DNA from: Burkholderiales bacterium
GTDB taxonomy: Bacteria > Pseudomonadota > Gammaproteobacteria > Burkholderiales > Burkholderiaceae_C
Assembly (NCBI GenBank): GCA_016195825.1
Contig: JACPYV010000015.1
Coordinates: 1 to 64,000, forward strand
Direction: 5' to 3'
DNA: 64,000 bases
The translations under genes were made by a program, and so were the position numbers. Positions 34,203-43,619 of this stretch are shown here, piece by piece. The notes beneath the pieces were generated by a model. The model did not search any database. It saw nothing but the letters and a program-made list of their open reading frames with translations, and was not told where the DNA came from. How positions within the stretch are numbered: the first letter of the stretch is position 1; each line of letters begins with the position of its first letter.

Positions 34203-35509
34203 GGAATGTTCGCGTCGGTCCAGCCGCCGGGCACGCGCACATAGCTGCCCATGCGGTTGCGCAGCTGGTCGGCCACGGATTGCTGGTAGGCGATGTCCAT
34301 GCGGCCACTGGTCTGCACATCCCCTTGCGCCAGCACGATGCCGTTGATCAGCGCAGGCGCCGCGCCGCCGCCGCCCCAGGTCAGTGCACCGCCCGATACC
34401 AGCATGCCGTTGATCTGGAAGGCACCACCCAGCGCCACGGTGCCGGTCGCGATGATCAACACGGGGTCAGTCAGGCTGCCCAGAACCTTGCTGCTGTTAA
34501 TCGACAAAGGCCCCTGGACCAGCAGGATGCGCTTGCCAGCCTTGTAGGCATCATCGAGCGCGCCGGAGCACTCACTGGCGCAGGTCACGATGCGTAGCGA
34601 CGGGTGCTGGGGATAAACAGCCGGGCTGGCACCCATGAACATCTTGAAGACTTCGTCGGCCGTTGCACCCCTCAGCGCGTCATCCGTTTCCACACGGGCC
34701 TGGTTGGGGGCCGTGCCCGGCACGCTTTCAAGCCTGCTATCGACCAGGCCGCTTGAAGTGCCGCCAATGGCGTAAAGCAGGCCGGCGGAGCGTGGGTCGG
34801 TGTTGTGTAGGCCGAGGCCGCCCGTGCCGCTGGTGCTCAGGTTGCCCTTGGCGATCAACGGCGCGGCCGGCGGGTTGCGCACCGCGCCCACCAGGCCGAC
34901 CAGTGCGCCGACTCTCGACTTGCCGAGCTGCTGCTGGCTCAGTGTGGCGCTGACCACCGAATCACCACATTGATCAACGACGCTGTCCGTGCAGCCCACC
35001 ACCGAGAGTTGCAGCGTGCCATTGCGTGCGCCTGCCTTCATCAAGACGGAGAAGCTTGGCGCCAACAGGGTCGCGTTCATCGCGGTGGGCCTGGTATGCG
35101 CAACGCTGGTGGCGATACAGCGGCAGGCCCAGCCCTCGTTGGCCTCATCGCGAGCGCAATCGACCTGCGGATCGCTAGTTGTCGGCTTGCGCTTGGGACT
35201 GATGCTGCGGTCCACCGGATCGATGTCCAGGTAGCGGGCCGCGAAGCGCTGCCCCCCGCTGTCGACCGGTGAGCAGGCACCATCGATGGCCACGCCGTTG
35301 AGCTGAGCCAGCGTCCACTCGACGCCACCTTCGGCGGCCTCCTGCGCGAGGCTGGCGCGAAAGTAGCTGCTGGACACGCGCTGCTCGAACATCAGGCTGC
35401 GATTGGCATAGGCAGCCAGCAGCGCCATCACCAGGAAGAGCACCATGACGACGACGAGCGTCGCCGCGCCACGCTGGCGACCTTGGGAAGGCAATGCGGT
35501 GCTCCTCAT
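34199..35509 (-). CDS. pilX: Large PilX-like type IV minor pilin
   Basis: PilX-family protein of 436 residues. N-terminus QRGAATLVVVMVLFLVMALL AAYANRSLMFEQ-type PilX_N segment lacks Glu-5, as in PilX/GspK, followed by QEAAEGGVEWTLAQLNG. The C-terminal 250 residues form a beta-rich domain (INSSKVLGSLTDPVLIIATG, ALGGAFQINGMLVSGGA) not present in normal PilX. I choose ATG 35509 because it overlaps pilW as ATGA; the frame also has an ATG at 35518. Expected at or near the pilus tip. Confidence 0.72.
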   Translation of the reverse strand: MRSTALPSQGRQRGAATLVVVMVLFLVMALLAAYANRSLMFEQRVSSSYFRASLAQEAAEGGVEWTLAQLNGVAIDGACSPVDSGGQRFAARYLDIDPVDRSISPKRKPTTSDPQVDCARDEANEGWACRCIATSVAHTRPTAMNATLLAPSFSVLMKAGARNGTLQLSVVGCTDSVVDQCGDSVVSATLSQQQLGKSRVGALVGLVGAVRNPPAAPLIAKGNLSTSGTGGLGLHNTDPRSAGLLYAIGGTSSGLVDSRLESVPGTAPNQARVETDDALRGATADEVFKMFMGASPAVYPQHPSLRIVTCASECSGALDDAYKAGKRILLVQGPLSINSSKVLGSLTDPVLIIATGTVALGGAFQINGMLVSGGALTWGGGGAAPALINGIVLAQGDVQTSGRMDIAYQQSVADQLRNRMGSYVRVPGGWTDANIP

Positions 35510-36255
35510 GACGGACATGCGCCGTTGATGGCATCCGTGCGCAGGCGCTCGACGCCCGTCAGCGTGCGCTTCACCTTGGCATCATGGGCGGCTTCGCCGA
35601 CGATGGTGAAGCTGATCTGGCGCACCTCCTGCGTCGGGCAGGCAGCGGCCCCGGCGGTCGGCGGGTTGCAGGGCTTGTCGCAGAACCCACCCAGATCGAT
35701 GGACTGCGTCTTGATTTGGAACTTCACATCCCGGATCAGCACGCTGTCGGGGTCGGTGATCGGCTGCCAGTACGGCTCGCCGTCCTTCTGCCCCAGCTTC
35801 AGGTAGAGCGTCCCGTTGCCCTTGTTCCACTTGAACCCAAAATACTCGTTGTCCCGAGGCGTGCTGCCGGTGTTGTAGCCCGAATTGTTCTGCAGGGCGT
35901 AGAAATAGCTCAACGACAGGGCGTCGGCGTCGTCCGTCTTGACGATGTTTTCGTACGGGTTGTCGGTCGCAAGCTTTGGCGCCTGTTCTTCCAACGTGCC
36001 GACGCCAGTGGCCGGTGCCCACACGCCATTCACTGCCAGGCCACGAAAGCCCGCCCTGCGCAGGTCCTGCTGCAACAGGTCGGCCGCCGTGCGCAGGTCC
36101 TGCTGGATCTGGGTCTCCAGCATCAGGCGGCGGTGCTCGTTGATCTGGTTGACGGCCACCATGGACGCGCCCGCCGTCACGATCAAGCCGATGGTGATAC
36201 CCACCATCAACTCAACCAGGCCGAGGCCGAGCTGTTTTTTGCGGGTCAAGGTCAT
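35506..36255 (-). CDS. pilW: Type IV minor pilin PilW
   Basis: Prepilin of 249 residues: LTRKKQLG-LGLVELMVGITIGLIV with Glu at +5, then the PilW pattern NEHRRLMLETQIQQDLRTAADLLQQDLRRAGFRG and YFYALQNNSG. Cysteines GFCDKPCNPP and AACPTQEV lie in the C-terminal part. The ATG at 36255 (ATGA with the gene before) is chosen over an ATG two codons upstream. Part of the priming complex with the neighbouring pilins. Confidence 0.83.
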   Translation of the reverse strand: MTLTRKKQLGLGLVELMVGITIGLIVTAGASMVAVNQINEHRRLMLETQIQQDLRTAADLLQQDLRRAGFRGLAVNGVWAPATGVGTLEEQAPKLATDNPYENIVKTDDADALSLSYFYALQNNSGYNTGSTPRDNEYFGFKWNKGNGTLYLKLGQKDGEPYWQPITDPDSVLIRDVKFQIKTQSIDLGGFCDKPCNPPTAGAAACPTQEVRQISFTIVGEAAHDAKVKRTLTGVERLRTDAINGACPS

Positions 36256-36836
36256 GTGCATGCCGGGTACCCGCTGAAGTCACTGTTGGGCGCGCAGGTG
36301 CGCACACGACCCGCGGCGTTGTATTCCACGCGCAATTGCGCCCCCGTCTTTGTTCCTGTGACGGTCACCTTCGCGCTGATATTGTTGAAATGCTTTTCAC
36401 GCGAGACCGGAACCACGTACTCAACGAGCCCCCAGGTTCCGGTGGTGTCGAACCGCACCGACGAATTGTTGGGTAGTACGAACTCGCGCAGCAGCCTACC
36501 GCCACCTCTGCTGCAGACGGAACTGGCATCCAAATCGCATCCACAGCGGTCCGTCCCGCCGGACACACTGCTGACACGCATGCAGCTGAACGACCCGACC
36601 TCGCTGGGAACGGGTTCCAGATGGACATTCACCTGCTGGGCGGACACGACATTGGCCTCCGACCTGGCAAACGTGAACAGGTTCGCCACCTCACCCGCCG
36701 CCGCGACGACCCGGCGCCGCTCGAGCAGGCTGGTGAGCGATGGAATCGCGACGGCCAGGATCACGCCCAGAACAGCGACGCCGACCAGCATCTCAATCAG
36801 CGTCACACCCTGGCGGAGAAATCTGTAGCCATTCAT
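36252..36836 (-). CDS. fimT: GspH/FimT-family minor pilin
   Basis: Pseudopilin of 194 residues with RFLRQG-VTLIEMLVGVAVLGVI (Glu at +5), VAIPSLTSLLERRRVVAAAGE and FTFARSEANVV, all typical of FimT/GspH. The C-terminal domain carries an unusual cysteine cluster (SFSCMRVS, DRCGCDLDASSVCSRG, RTCAPNS). It overlaps pilW by ATGA and lies 5 bases after the pilE-like gene. Confidence 0.82.
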   Translation of the reverse strand: MNGYRFLRQGVTLIEMLVGVAVLGVILAVAIPSLTSLLERRRVVAAAGEVANLFTFARSEANVVSAQQVNVHLEPVPSEVGSFSCMRVSSVSGGTDRCGCDLDASSVCSRGGGRLLREFVLPNNSSVRFDTTGTWGLVEYVVPVSREKHFNNISAKVTVTGTKTGAQLRVEYNAAGRVRTCAPNSDFSGYPACT

Positions 36837-36841
36837 GGCGG

Positions 36842-37327
36842 TCAGCGGGCCCAGCAGAGCGGCGGCGACGAAGTGTCGGTACCGTCTGATTTGGCGGACA
36901 GATAGGTCAGCAAGGCCCCCTCCAGCTTGACGCTGAGCGTGGCACAGTTCGCGTCGCCGGCTTGCGGGCTGGTGGCGTTGGCAGTCGCCGTGAGCTTGTA
37001 GCCGGACACGAAGCCGGCCGGGTTGCCGACGCCCGCCAGGCTCAGCGTGTAGTGCGTCGAGATCTGGGAAAGCTGGGACGACGAGAAGCCCAGCCCGTTG
37101 TCACCCGCTCCGAGCACTTCGGCATAGGAGCCACGGTTGGAACGGTAACGCTCCTGCTCCTGCACGATGGTCGTCAACGCTTTGATGGCATCCGCGCGAC
37201 GGCCCTTCTGGAGGAAGGATGTCATGGCGGGATAGGCCATCGAAGACAGTATGCCCAGCACCACCACGGCGATCATCAGCTCGACCAGCGTGAAGCCACG
37301 GGGACGGCACTGGGGCAGGGTTCTCAT
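36842..37327 (-). CDS. pilE: PilE-like type IV pilin
   Basis: Prepilin of 161 residues: leader MRTLPQCRPRG, then FTLVELMIAVVVLGILSSMA with Glu at +5, AYPAMTSFLQKGRRADAIKAL and an EQERYRSNRGSYA segment as in PilE minor pilins. I use ATG 37327; the open frame continues to a TTG 18 bases upstream. Two cysteines (DANCATLSV and PPLCWAR) likely form the D-loop disulfide. First intact gene of the pilin set; no PilY1 gene accompanies it. Confidence 0.85.
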   Translation of the reverse strand: MRTLPQCRPRGFTLVELMIAVVVLGILSSMAYPAMTSFLQKGRRADAIKALTTIVQEQERYRSNRGSYAEVLGAGDNGLGFSSSQLSQISTHYTLSLAGVGNPAGFVSGYKLTATANATSPQAGDANCATLSVKLEGALLTYLSAKSDGTDTSSPPLCWAR

Positions 37328-37427
37328 GGTAATAATTCTCGGCAACGGCGCCCCGACGGTCGGTAACGGCAGCGCCGCTCATCGCCCGCCACCTACCGCT
37401 GGTCGGCACTCACCACGAATGAGGGGC

Positions 37428-37980
37428 TCAATTGCACTTGTTCAAGCCGGCGATCCTGGTAGCGGCCCGGCGGTTGCGTGTGCGGCCGCTGATGGCTACG
37501 AACTGGCAGATGGTGGCCGCCCGCCTCAGCGATTCGGTGTTCCTTTGCGTCAGCAGCAAAGGCGCGCAAGCCTGCTGCGTGCTGCACACTGGCGCCAAGG
37601 ACGGTTGCGAACGCGCCGGTGTCCAAGCGGTCTGCCGGACGCCCGGCAGCGGCGCCATCAAGGGGGAATGGCTGCCCGTTGGTCAGCGAGTGCGCATCCG
37701 CAGCAACGCCGAGGCACTGCAAATCCAGCATCGCCAAGGCCTGATGACCCAGACGGGCAGCATCCATCTCAGCCTGGATAACGGCACCACCCTGCGCGCA
37801 AAGCGCAGGCGGCGCCAGCGTGTCCGAGGTGACCTTGAGGGCCTGGCGCCGGTACAACTGGCTCATGGCGGGCACGACCTGGCCCATGAGTGCATCGCAG
37901 ATGCCGATGTCGATGCCGGCGCACAGCGCCACGAGGGTGAAACCACGGCTGCCGCGGCAGGTGCCGGCGGTACGGTTCAT
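37428..37980 (-). pseudogene. Decayed FimT-like pseudopilin with frameshift
   Basis: An open frame from 37980 starts like a prepilin (CRGSRG-FTLVALCAGIDIG) but Glu-5 is Ala and the hydrophobic helix is interrupted by Asp, Cys and Asp. Later it becomes low in pilin features. From about 37680 down to 37428 another frame carries a plausible FimT C-terminus (TICQFVAISGRTRNRR ending NKCN-stop). This fits a FimT remnant with at least one frameshift near 37650-37685. A short intact protein of unknown type in either frame is not excluded. Confidence 0.45.
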
Positions 37981-38124
37981 CGCGTCACATCAGTTCGTCG
38001 TTGATGAAACAAACTTTAGGAATCGGGCGCGGTGCGTCTTTCCCCTTAAAGGCGGAACGAAGAGGGGGAGGGCGGGGGGGACATCCCCACACCTCCCCCT
38101 GAAGCGGGATGGCGAAGACCCGGA

Positions 38125-38568
38125 TCAGATCTCGCGGATCAACTGACGGAACTCGTCGACGTCTTCGAAGCTGCGGTACACCGACGCGAAACGAACGTAG
38201 GCCACCTTGTCGATACGCTTTAGCTCGCGCATCAGCAACTCGCCCAGGCGTGTCGATGCAATCTCGCGGGCACCGCTGGCCAGCAACTTTTCCTCGATGC
38301 GGTTGATGGCCGCATCGATCTGCTCGACGCTGACCGGCCGCTTGCGCAGCGCCAGCTGCATGGACGCGCGCAACTTGCCGGCGTCGAAATCGGCGCGTCG
38401 GCCGTCTTTCTTGACGACCGAGGGCATGGCGATGTCGGCCCGCTCATAGGTCGTGAAGCGCTTGTCGCAGGACAGGCAGCGGCGCCGGCGCCGGACGACG
38501 TCGCCCTCGTCCGATTCCCGGGTCTCGGCGACCTGGGTCTCGGTGTGAGAGCAGAACGGGCAGCGCAC
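38125..38568 (-). CDS. nrdR: Ribonucleotide reductase repressor NrdR
   Basis: Nucleotide-sensing repressor of 147 residues. N-terminal zinc ribbon MRCPFC...[13 protein letters not shown], then an ATP-cone domain ([20 protein letters not shown], and [17 protein letters not shown]). It starts with GTG at 38568, 12 bases after the glyA stop. The glyA-nrdR order is typical of beta-proteobacteria. About 140 bases separate it from the decayed pilin gene; nothing clear is seen there. Confidence 0.95.
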   Translation of the reverse strand: MRCPFCSHTETQVAETRESDEGDVVRRRRRCLSCDKRFTTYERADIAMPSVVKKDGRRADFDAGKLRASMQLALRKRPVSVEQIDAAINRIEEKLLASGAREIASTRLGELLMRELKRIDKVAYVRFASVYRSFEDVDEFRQLIREI

Positions 38569-38580
38569 GGTGGTTCCGAC

Positions 38581-39834
38581 TTAACCGCGGTAGACGGGGA
38601 AAGCAGCCGTCAGCGCTGCGACCTTCTCGCGCACGGCGGCCAGGTTGGCCTCGTCGTGCGGCTTGTCGAGCACGTCGGCGATCAGGTGGGCGGTCTGGCG
38701 AACCTGCTCTTCCTTGAAACCGCGCGTCGTCATGGCCGGCGTGCCCAGGCGGATGCCGCTGGTGACCATGGGCTTTTGTGGGTCGTTGGGGATGCCGTTC
38801 TTGTTGCAGGTCATGTGGGCGGCGCCCAGAATGGCCTCGGCTTCCTTGCCGGTCAGGTTCTTGGGGCGCAGGTCAACCAGCATGACGTGGCTCTCCGTGC
38901 CGCCGGAGACAATGCGCAGGCCGCGCGCTATCAGCGTCTCGGCCAGCACCTTGGCGTTCTTGACGACCTGGGCCTGATAGGCCTTGAACTCGGGCGTCAG
39001 CGCCTCCTTGAAGGCCACAGCCTTGCCGGCGATGACGTGCATCAGCGGGCCACCCTGGATGCCGGGGAAGATGGCCGAGTTGATCTTCTTGGCGATCGCC
39101 TCGTCGTTCATCAGGATGATGCCGCCGCGCGGGCCGCGCAGGCTCTTGTGCGTGGTGGACGTGACGACGTCGGCATGCGGCATCGGGTTGGGGTAGACGC
39201 CCGCGGCGATCAGGCCGGCGTAGTGGGCCATATCCACCATGAAATAAGCACCGATTTCCTTGGCGATCTTGCCGAAGCGCTCGAAATCGATGCGCAGCGA
39301 ATAGGCCGACGCGCCGGCGATGATGAGCTTGGGCTTCTTCTCGCGAGCCAGGGCTTCCATCGCGTCATAGTCGATGGCTTCGTTGGCGTCCAGGCCGTAG
39401 CTAATGACGTTGAACCACTTGCCGCTCATGTTCAGCGACATGCCGTGGGTCAGGTGGCCGCCTTCGGCCAGGCTCATGCCCATGATGGTGTCACCGGGCT
39501 GCAGCAGCGCGAAAAACACGCCCTGGTTGGCCTGGGAGCCGGAGTTGGGCTGCACGTTGGCGAACTCGGCGCCGAACAACTGCTTGACGCGATCGATGGC
39601 GAGCTGCTCGACGACGTCAACGTACTCGCAGCCACCGTAGTAGCGCTTGCCGGGGTAGCCCTCGGCGTACTTGTTGGTCAGCTGGCTGCCCTGAGCCTGC
39701 ATGACGGCCGGCGAGGTGTAGTTCTCGCTGGCGATCAGCTCGATGTGCTCTTCCTGACGGCGGTTCTCGTTCTGGACGGCAGCCCAGAGATCAGGGTCGA
39801 CGTTGGCGAGGGTGGAGGTGTTGCGGTCGAACAT
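38581..39834 (-). CDS. glyA: Serine hydroxymethyltransferase
   Basis: PLP enzyme of 417 residues interconverting serine and glycine with tetrahydrofolate. Visible: [72 protein letters not shown] and the lysine box [18 protein letters not shown]. Start ATG 39834; the 193 bases before it hold its promoter region, where I see no riboswitch or clear boxes. Followed by nrdR at 12 bases. Confidence 0.97.
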   Translation of the reverse strand: MFDRNTSTLANVDPDLWAAVQNENRRQEEHIELIASENYTSPAVMQAQGSQLTNKYAEGYPGKRYYGGCEYVDVVEQLAIDRVKQLFGAEFANVQPNSGSQANQGVFFALLQPGDTIMGMSLAEGGHLTHGMSLNMSGKWFNVISYGLDANEAIDYDAMEALAREKKPKLIIAGASAYSLRIDFERFGKIAKEIGAYFMVDMAHYAGLIAAGVYPNPMPHADVVTSTTHKSLRGPRGGIILMNDEAIAKKINSAIFPGIQGGPLMHVIAGKAVAFKEALTPEFKAYQAQVVKNAKVLAETLIARGLRIVSGGTESHVMLVDLRPKNLTGKEAEAILGAAHMTCNKNGIPNDPQKPMVTSGIRLGTPAMTTRGFKEEQVRQTAHLIADVLDKPHDEANLAAVREKVAALTAAFPVYRG

Positions 39835-40027
39835 GGCGGTGTTTGCTAAGGTCAGGCGGTGAATCCCAGGCGCTCAACGAGCGTGCGTGAGGCCAAGGCT
39901 GCCCAGGCGAACGGCTGATAGCGGTTGCCGTGTCTACAGGAGGCAACCGCCTCACGCTCCCCGGTGGTGGCCCACCTCAGGGCAGCTTGTGCCCCTGATC
40001 GCCAGTCGCGTGAGCGGCCAGTGTAGT

Positions 40028-40872
40028 TCAGCGAAGCAGCGCGACCTGGGCAGATTCGCCACTCGGCGCCGATGCGGCTTCGCGCAGCGGGCGGATCGTC
40101 GTATTCGCAGGCACGGCACGGCCTGTGGCGACGGACTTCAACAGGTCGTGTTCGGCCAGCACGCGGGCGGCGTAGCCGGTGTCGTCGGCCAAGTTGGCCG
40201 CGCCAACGTAGTAGCGCAGCCCTTCCTCGAGGCTGCCGGCGCGCTGGATGCATTCCTTTAGCACCTGCACGCCCACCCGCAGGTTGGTGACAGGGTCGAA
40301 GGCCGCCAGCGTGCCGCCAAAGGCTTCGTACTTGTCGTCGTGCACCCGGGTCATGACCTGCATCAGGCCCTGGGCGCCCACGGCGCTCTGAGCAAACGGG
40401 TTGAAACGGGACTCGATGGCCATGATGGCCAGGATCAGCGTTGGCTCCACCTTGGCGCGGTTGCCCACGGCCAGGCCTCCTGCACGAGGCGGCTGACCGG
40501 CTCGGGCGCCACGCTGTAGCGGCGCGCCAGCCAGTGGGCGACGGCGGCCTGCTGGCGGCTCAGCTCGCGTGGATCGGTGGCCGTGGCGCGGGCGATGGCA
40601 TCGGGCTCGGCAGTGGCCAGGAGCGTGTTGCCTTCGGCTTCGGCGCGAGCCTCGTGGCGGGCGTTCAGCCAACCCAGTGTGGCGAACTCGAGCTTTTCGC
40701 GCAGGCCCGCCTGGCTCGTGAACACCAGCAGCACCGACACGACGGCCAGCCCGACCAGGGCCAGCGTGTTGTGGCTGACGACGAGCAGACCGTTGCCGAT
40801 GTCCTTGACGAACAGCGACGCCGAATCCCGCACGAGGGCAGCGAAGGTGGTGAGGTCTTGACGTGTCGTCAT
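40028..40872 (-). pseudogene. Lytic transglycosylase (SLT domain) with apparent frameshift
   Basis: Two overlapping frames together give one protein of about 280 residues. The first, from ATG 40872 ([17 protein letters not shown]), has a membrane segment (LALVGLAVVSVLLVF) and a helical part ending SRLVQEAW. The second continues with AVGNRAKVEPTLILAIMAIE, SRFNPFAQSAVGAQGLMQVM (the catalytic Glu lies in IMAIESRF) and GLRYYVGAANLADDTGYAAR to the stop at 40028. They join if one base is restored at GCCTGGCCGTG (around 40468-40475). Either a real pseudogene or a sequencing slip; see findings. Confidence 0.75.
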
Positions 40873-41092
40873 TCGACTCCTTGTGTCGCAGCCCACCTCA
40901 GGCTGCCGGCATGTACGGCGGTCTGGGTGGGGCGACGGTGATAATTTCCCGGCCATCGTTCAGGGCCTGTGGCACTCAGGTGCCCGGTGGGCCCGGCCGG
41001 GTTGGGTTTCAGTACAAACCCGAAGCCGTGAATTTTACGAGTCGAAGATAACCCGTCAAGGCTGTTTAAGCCGATCAATACTACTTTTAGTT

Positions 41093-42631
41093 ATGAAATA
41101 CAGCGACCTGCGGGACTTCATGGCCGGCCTCGAAGGCCTGGGCGAGCTCAAGCGCGTGCGTGAAAAAGTCTCGCCGGTGCTGGAGATTACGGCCCTCAGC
41201 GACCGCGTGCTCAGGGCTGGCGGGCCGGCCCTCTTGTTCGAGGCGCCGACTGGCTATGCCAGCCCCGCCTTGACCAATCTTTTCGGGACAACGCGACGCG
41301 TCGCACTCGGCATGGGCGCTGAGTCTCTGGCCGATTTGAGGGATGTGGGCCGGGTGCTGGCGAGTCTGAAGGAACCCGACCCGCCCAAAGGCCTGAAGGA
41401 TGCCGGCAAGCTGCTGCAGATGGCGAAGGCGCTGTGGGACATGAAGCCCAGCGTGCAGCGCAAGGCACCTTGCCAGGAAGAGGTCCTGGAGGGCAGCGAC
41501 GTCAACCTGGGCCGCCTGCCCATCCAGACCTGCTGGCCAGATGACGCAGCCCCCCTGATCACGTGGGGTCTGGTCATCACGCGGGGGCCGACCCGGACAC
41601 GTCAGAACCTGGGCATCTACCGCCAGCAGGTGATCGCCCCCCGCCAGGTCATCATGCGCTGGCTGGCCCACCGGGGCGGCGCACTGGACTTTCGCGACCA
41701 CGCGCTGGCCCATCCGGGGGAGCCGTTCCCTATCGCCGTCGCGCTGGGCGCCGACCCGGCCACCATCCTGGGCGCTGTCACACCGGTGCCAGACAGCCTG
41801 TCCGAGTACCAGTTCGCCGGCCTGTTGCGCGGCTCGCGCACCGAGTTGGTCAACACTGGCGTCGGCAAGAACCAGCCGCTGCAGGCGCCGGCTTCGGCCG
41901 AAATCGTGCTCGAAGGCCACATCCCGCTCGCCGCACCCGGCTACACCGGCGTCAGCGAACACGGCGTGCCGCTGAAGGAGAAGGGCGGCTACCTGCACGC
42001 GCTGGAAGGCCCTTTCGGCGACCACACCGGCTATTACAACGAGCAGGACTGGTTCCCGGTCTTCGAGATCAGCCGCCAGACCCAGCGCAAAAACCCGATC
42101 TACCACTCCACCTACACGGGCAAGCCGCCGGACGAGCCCGCCATCCTGGGCGTCGCGCTGAACGAGGTGTTTGTGCCCATCTTGCAGAAGCAGTTCCCCG
42201 AGATCGTGGACTTCTACCTGCCCCCGGAGGGCTGCAGCTACCGGATGGCCGTCGTCTCCATCAAGAAGGCCTACCCCGGCCATGCCAAGCGGCTGATGTT
42301 CGGCATCTGGAGCTTCCTGCGCCAGTTCATGTACACCAAGTTCATCGTCGTGGTGGACGACGACATCGACACGCGCAACTGGCAGGAAGTGATCTGGGCC
42401 ATCACCACCCGCATGGACCCGGTGCGCGACACGACGCTGGTGGACAACACGCCCATCGACTACCTCGACTTCGCCTCGCCCGTCAGCGGCCTGGGCGGCA
42501 AGATGGGGCTGGACGCGACCAACAAATGGCCCGGCGAGACCAGCCGTGAATGGGGCCGCGGCATCAGCCTGCCACCGGAAGTCACAAAGCGGGCCGAGGT
42601 GCTATTCGGGCAACTCTTCTTGAAGCCCTGA
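41093..42631 (+). CDS. ubiD: Flavin-dependent 3-octaprenyl-4-hydroxybenzoate decarboxylase UbiD
   Basis: Prenylated-FMN-dependent decarboxylase of ubiquinone synthesis, 512 residues. Visible: [47 protein letters not shown]-type cofactor region, [29 protein letters not shown] and [20 protein letters not shown]. The ATG at 41093 is chosen because this [10 protein letters not shown]-terminus is conserved; the frame is open upstream but AT-rich there. About 220 bases precede it, holding its promoter. The flavin prenyltransferase UbiX is not in view. Confidence 0.93.
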   Translation: MKYSDLRDFMAGLEGLGELKRVREKVSPVLEITALSDRVLRAGGPALLFEAPTGYASPALTNLFGTTRRVALGMGAESLADLRDVGRVLASLKEPDPPKGLKDAGKLLQMAKALWDMKPSVQRKAPCQEEVLEGSDVNLGRLPIQTCWPDDAAPLITWGLVITRGPTRTRQNLGIYRQQVIAPRQVIMRWLAHRGGALDFRDHALAHPGEPFPIAVALGADPATILGAVTPVPDSLSEYQFAGLLRGSRTELVNTGVGKNQPLQAPASAEIVLEGHIPLAAPGYTGVSEHGVPLKEKGGYLHALEGPFGDHTGYYNEQDWFPVFEISRQTQRKNPIYHSTYTGKPPDEPAILGVALNEVFVPILQKQFPEIVDFYLPPEGCSYRMAVVSIKKAYPGHAKRLMFGIWSFLRQFMYTKFIVVVDDDIDTRNWQEVIWAITTRMDPVRDTTLVDNTPIDYLDFASPVSGLGGKMGLDATNKWPGETSREWGRGISLPPEVTKRAEVLFGQLFLKP

Positions 42632-42746
42632 ACCCGGTCGCCTACTGTTGGAATGCCTTTTCAGGCACATCCTCTGGCGCAATCCCTTGCGCGCCAGGAG
42701 CCCTTCGGCAGATCGCCTTAGAGCCCCAAGGTGGCATAGCCACCCA

Positions 42747-42780
42747 CCCCGCCCGGCCTGCAAGCCCGGCGGGGTTTCTA
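42747..42780 (+). terminator. Intrinsic terminator after ubiD
   Basis: Stem CCCCGCC (42747-42753) pairs with GGCGGGG (42768-42774) and is followed by TTTCTATTT. It lies 115 bases after the ubiD stop and just before the convergent DUF218 gene, so it can end ubiD transcription. Confidence 0.7.
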
Positions 42781-42788
42781 TTTGAGGG

Positions 42789-43598
42789 TCAGCGCCCGGC
42801 CCACCAGGCCAGGGTTTCGTAGACGAGGTAGCGCACCCGCTCAAAACCTGCGGTCGAAGGGCACCAGTCGCTGAAGCTGCTCAGCCCGTCGTCCAGCAGA
42901 CCCACCGGCGCCGGCAGCACGCGCACGCCCAGCGGTGCGGCTTCGGCCTCAAAGGCACGCAGCGCGCGACGCATGTGCGCGTCATGGGTGACCAGCACGA
43001 TCTGCTTCACGCCATCCTTCGCCAGCAGCGGCAGCGTGTTGGCGGCGTTCTCGCGGGTATCGCGTGAATTGCCCTCAGCCCAGCGCAGGGGCAGTTGGTA
43101 GTGCTCGGCCGCAACGCGCGCGACGATGCTTGCCTCAGACTGGTGCAGCTCCGTCGCCGCCCAGCCTATGCCTCCCGAGAAGGCCAGCGGCCAGCCACTG
43201 CGACGGGCGACCCAAACTCCGTAGGCCAGCCGTTCGGCCGTGAGTGCCCCAGGCGCGCCAGCGCCGAACTCGGGCACATGGCCGCGCACCCCGCCGCCCA
43301 GCACCAGCACGGCGCCGTCGGCCTGGTCGCGCAAGGCGTCGACCTGGGCGGGCAGCAACAGCGCCGGCTGGCCGATCGCGCGACTCAGCAGCTCGCCCGC
43401 GGCCTCCGTAGCCGACAACCAGACCCCCAGCAGCGCCGCGCCCAGCATCCAGCCACCGCCAAGCCTGCCGCGCCGCAGCCGCCAACCACCCCAGACGGCC
43501 AGCGCCAGAAGGGGCGCCGGCGGCATCACGGCCGCCAGCAGCAAGGTCTTGAAGCCGGAATAGTCGAGGTGCAAGCTCACGGCGGCATCATCGCCCAC
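42789..43598 (-). CDS. DUF218/ElyC-like membrane protein
   Basis: Protein of about 269 residues with two N-terminal membrane helices (TLLLAAVMPPAPLLALAVW, GGWMLGAALLGVWLSA) and a DUF218 domain: GAVLVLGGGVRGHVPEFG, AFSGGIGW, VAAEHYQLPLRWAEGNSRDTRENA and VLVTHDAHMRRALRAFE. Relatives (YdcF, SanA, ElyC) affect envelope and peptidoglycan integrity. The start is a GTG, either 43598 (listed) or 43580; sequence does not decide. Monocistronic and divergent from the DUF748 gene, 21 bases away. Confidence 0.8.
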   Translation of the reverse strand: MGDDAAVSLHLDYSGFKTLLLAAVMPPAPLLALAVWGGWRLRRGRLGGGWMLGAALLGVWLSATEAAGELLSRAIGQPALLLPAQVDALRDQADGAVLVLGGGVRGHVPEFGAGAPGALTAERLAYGVWVARRSGWPLAFSGGIGWAATELHQSEASIVARVAAEHYQLPLRWAEGNSRDTRENAANTLPLLAKDGVKQIVLVTHDAHMRRALRAFEAEAAPLGVRVLPAPVGLLDDGLSSFSDWCPSTAGFERVRYLVYETLAWWAGR

Positions 43599-43619
43599 AT
43601 CAATAATGCGTTCGCTGTG

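Noticed and set aside
39835-40027. Glycine riboswitch before glyA
   Set aside because: The 193-base spacer shows no tandem aptamer-like structure; it appears to hold an ordinary promoter region.
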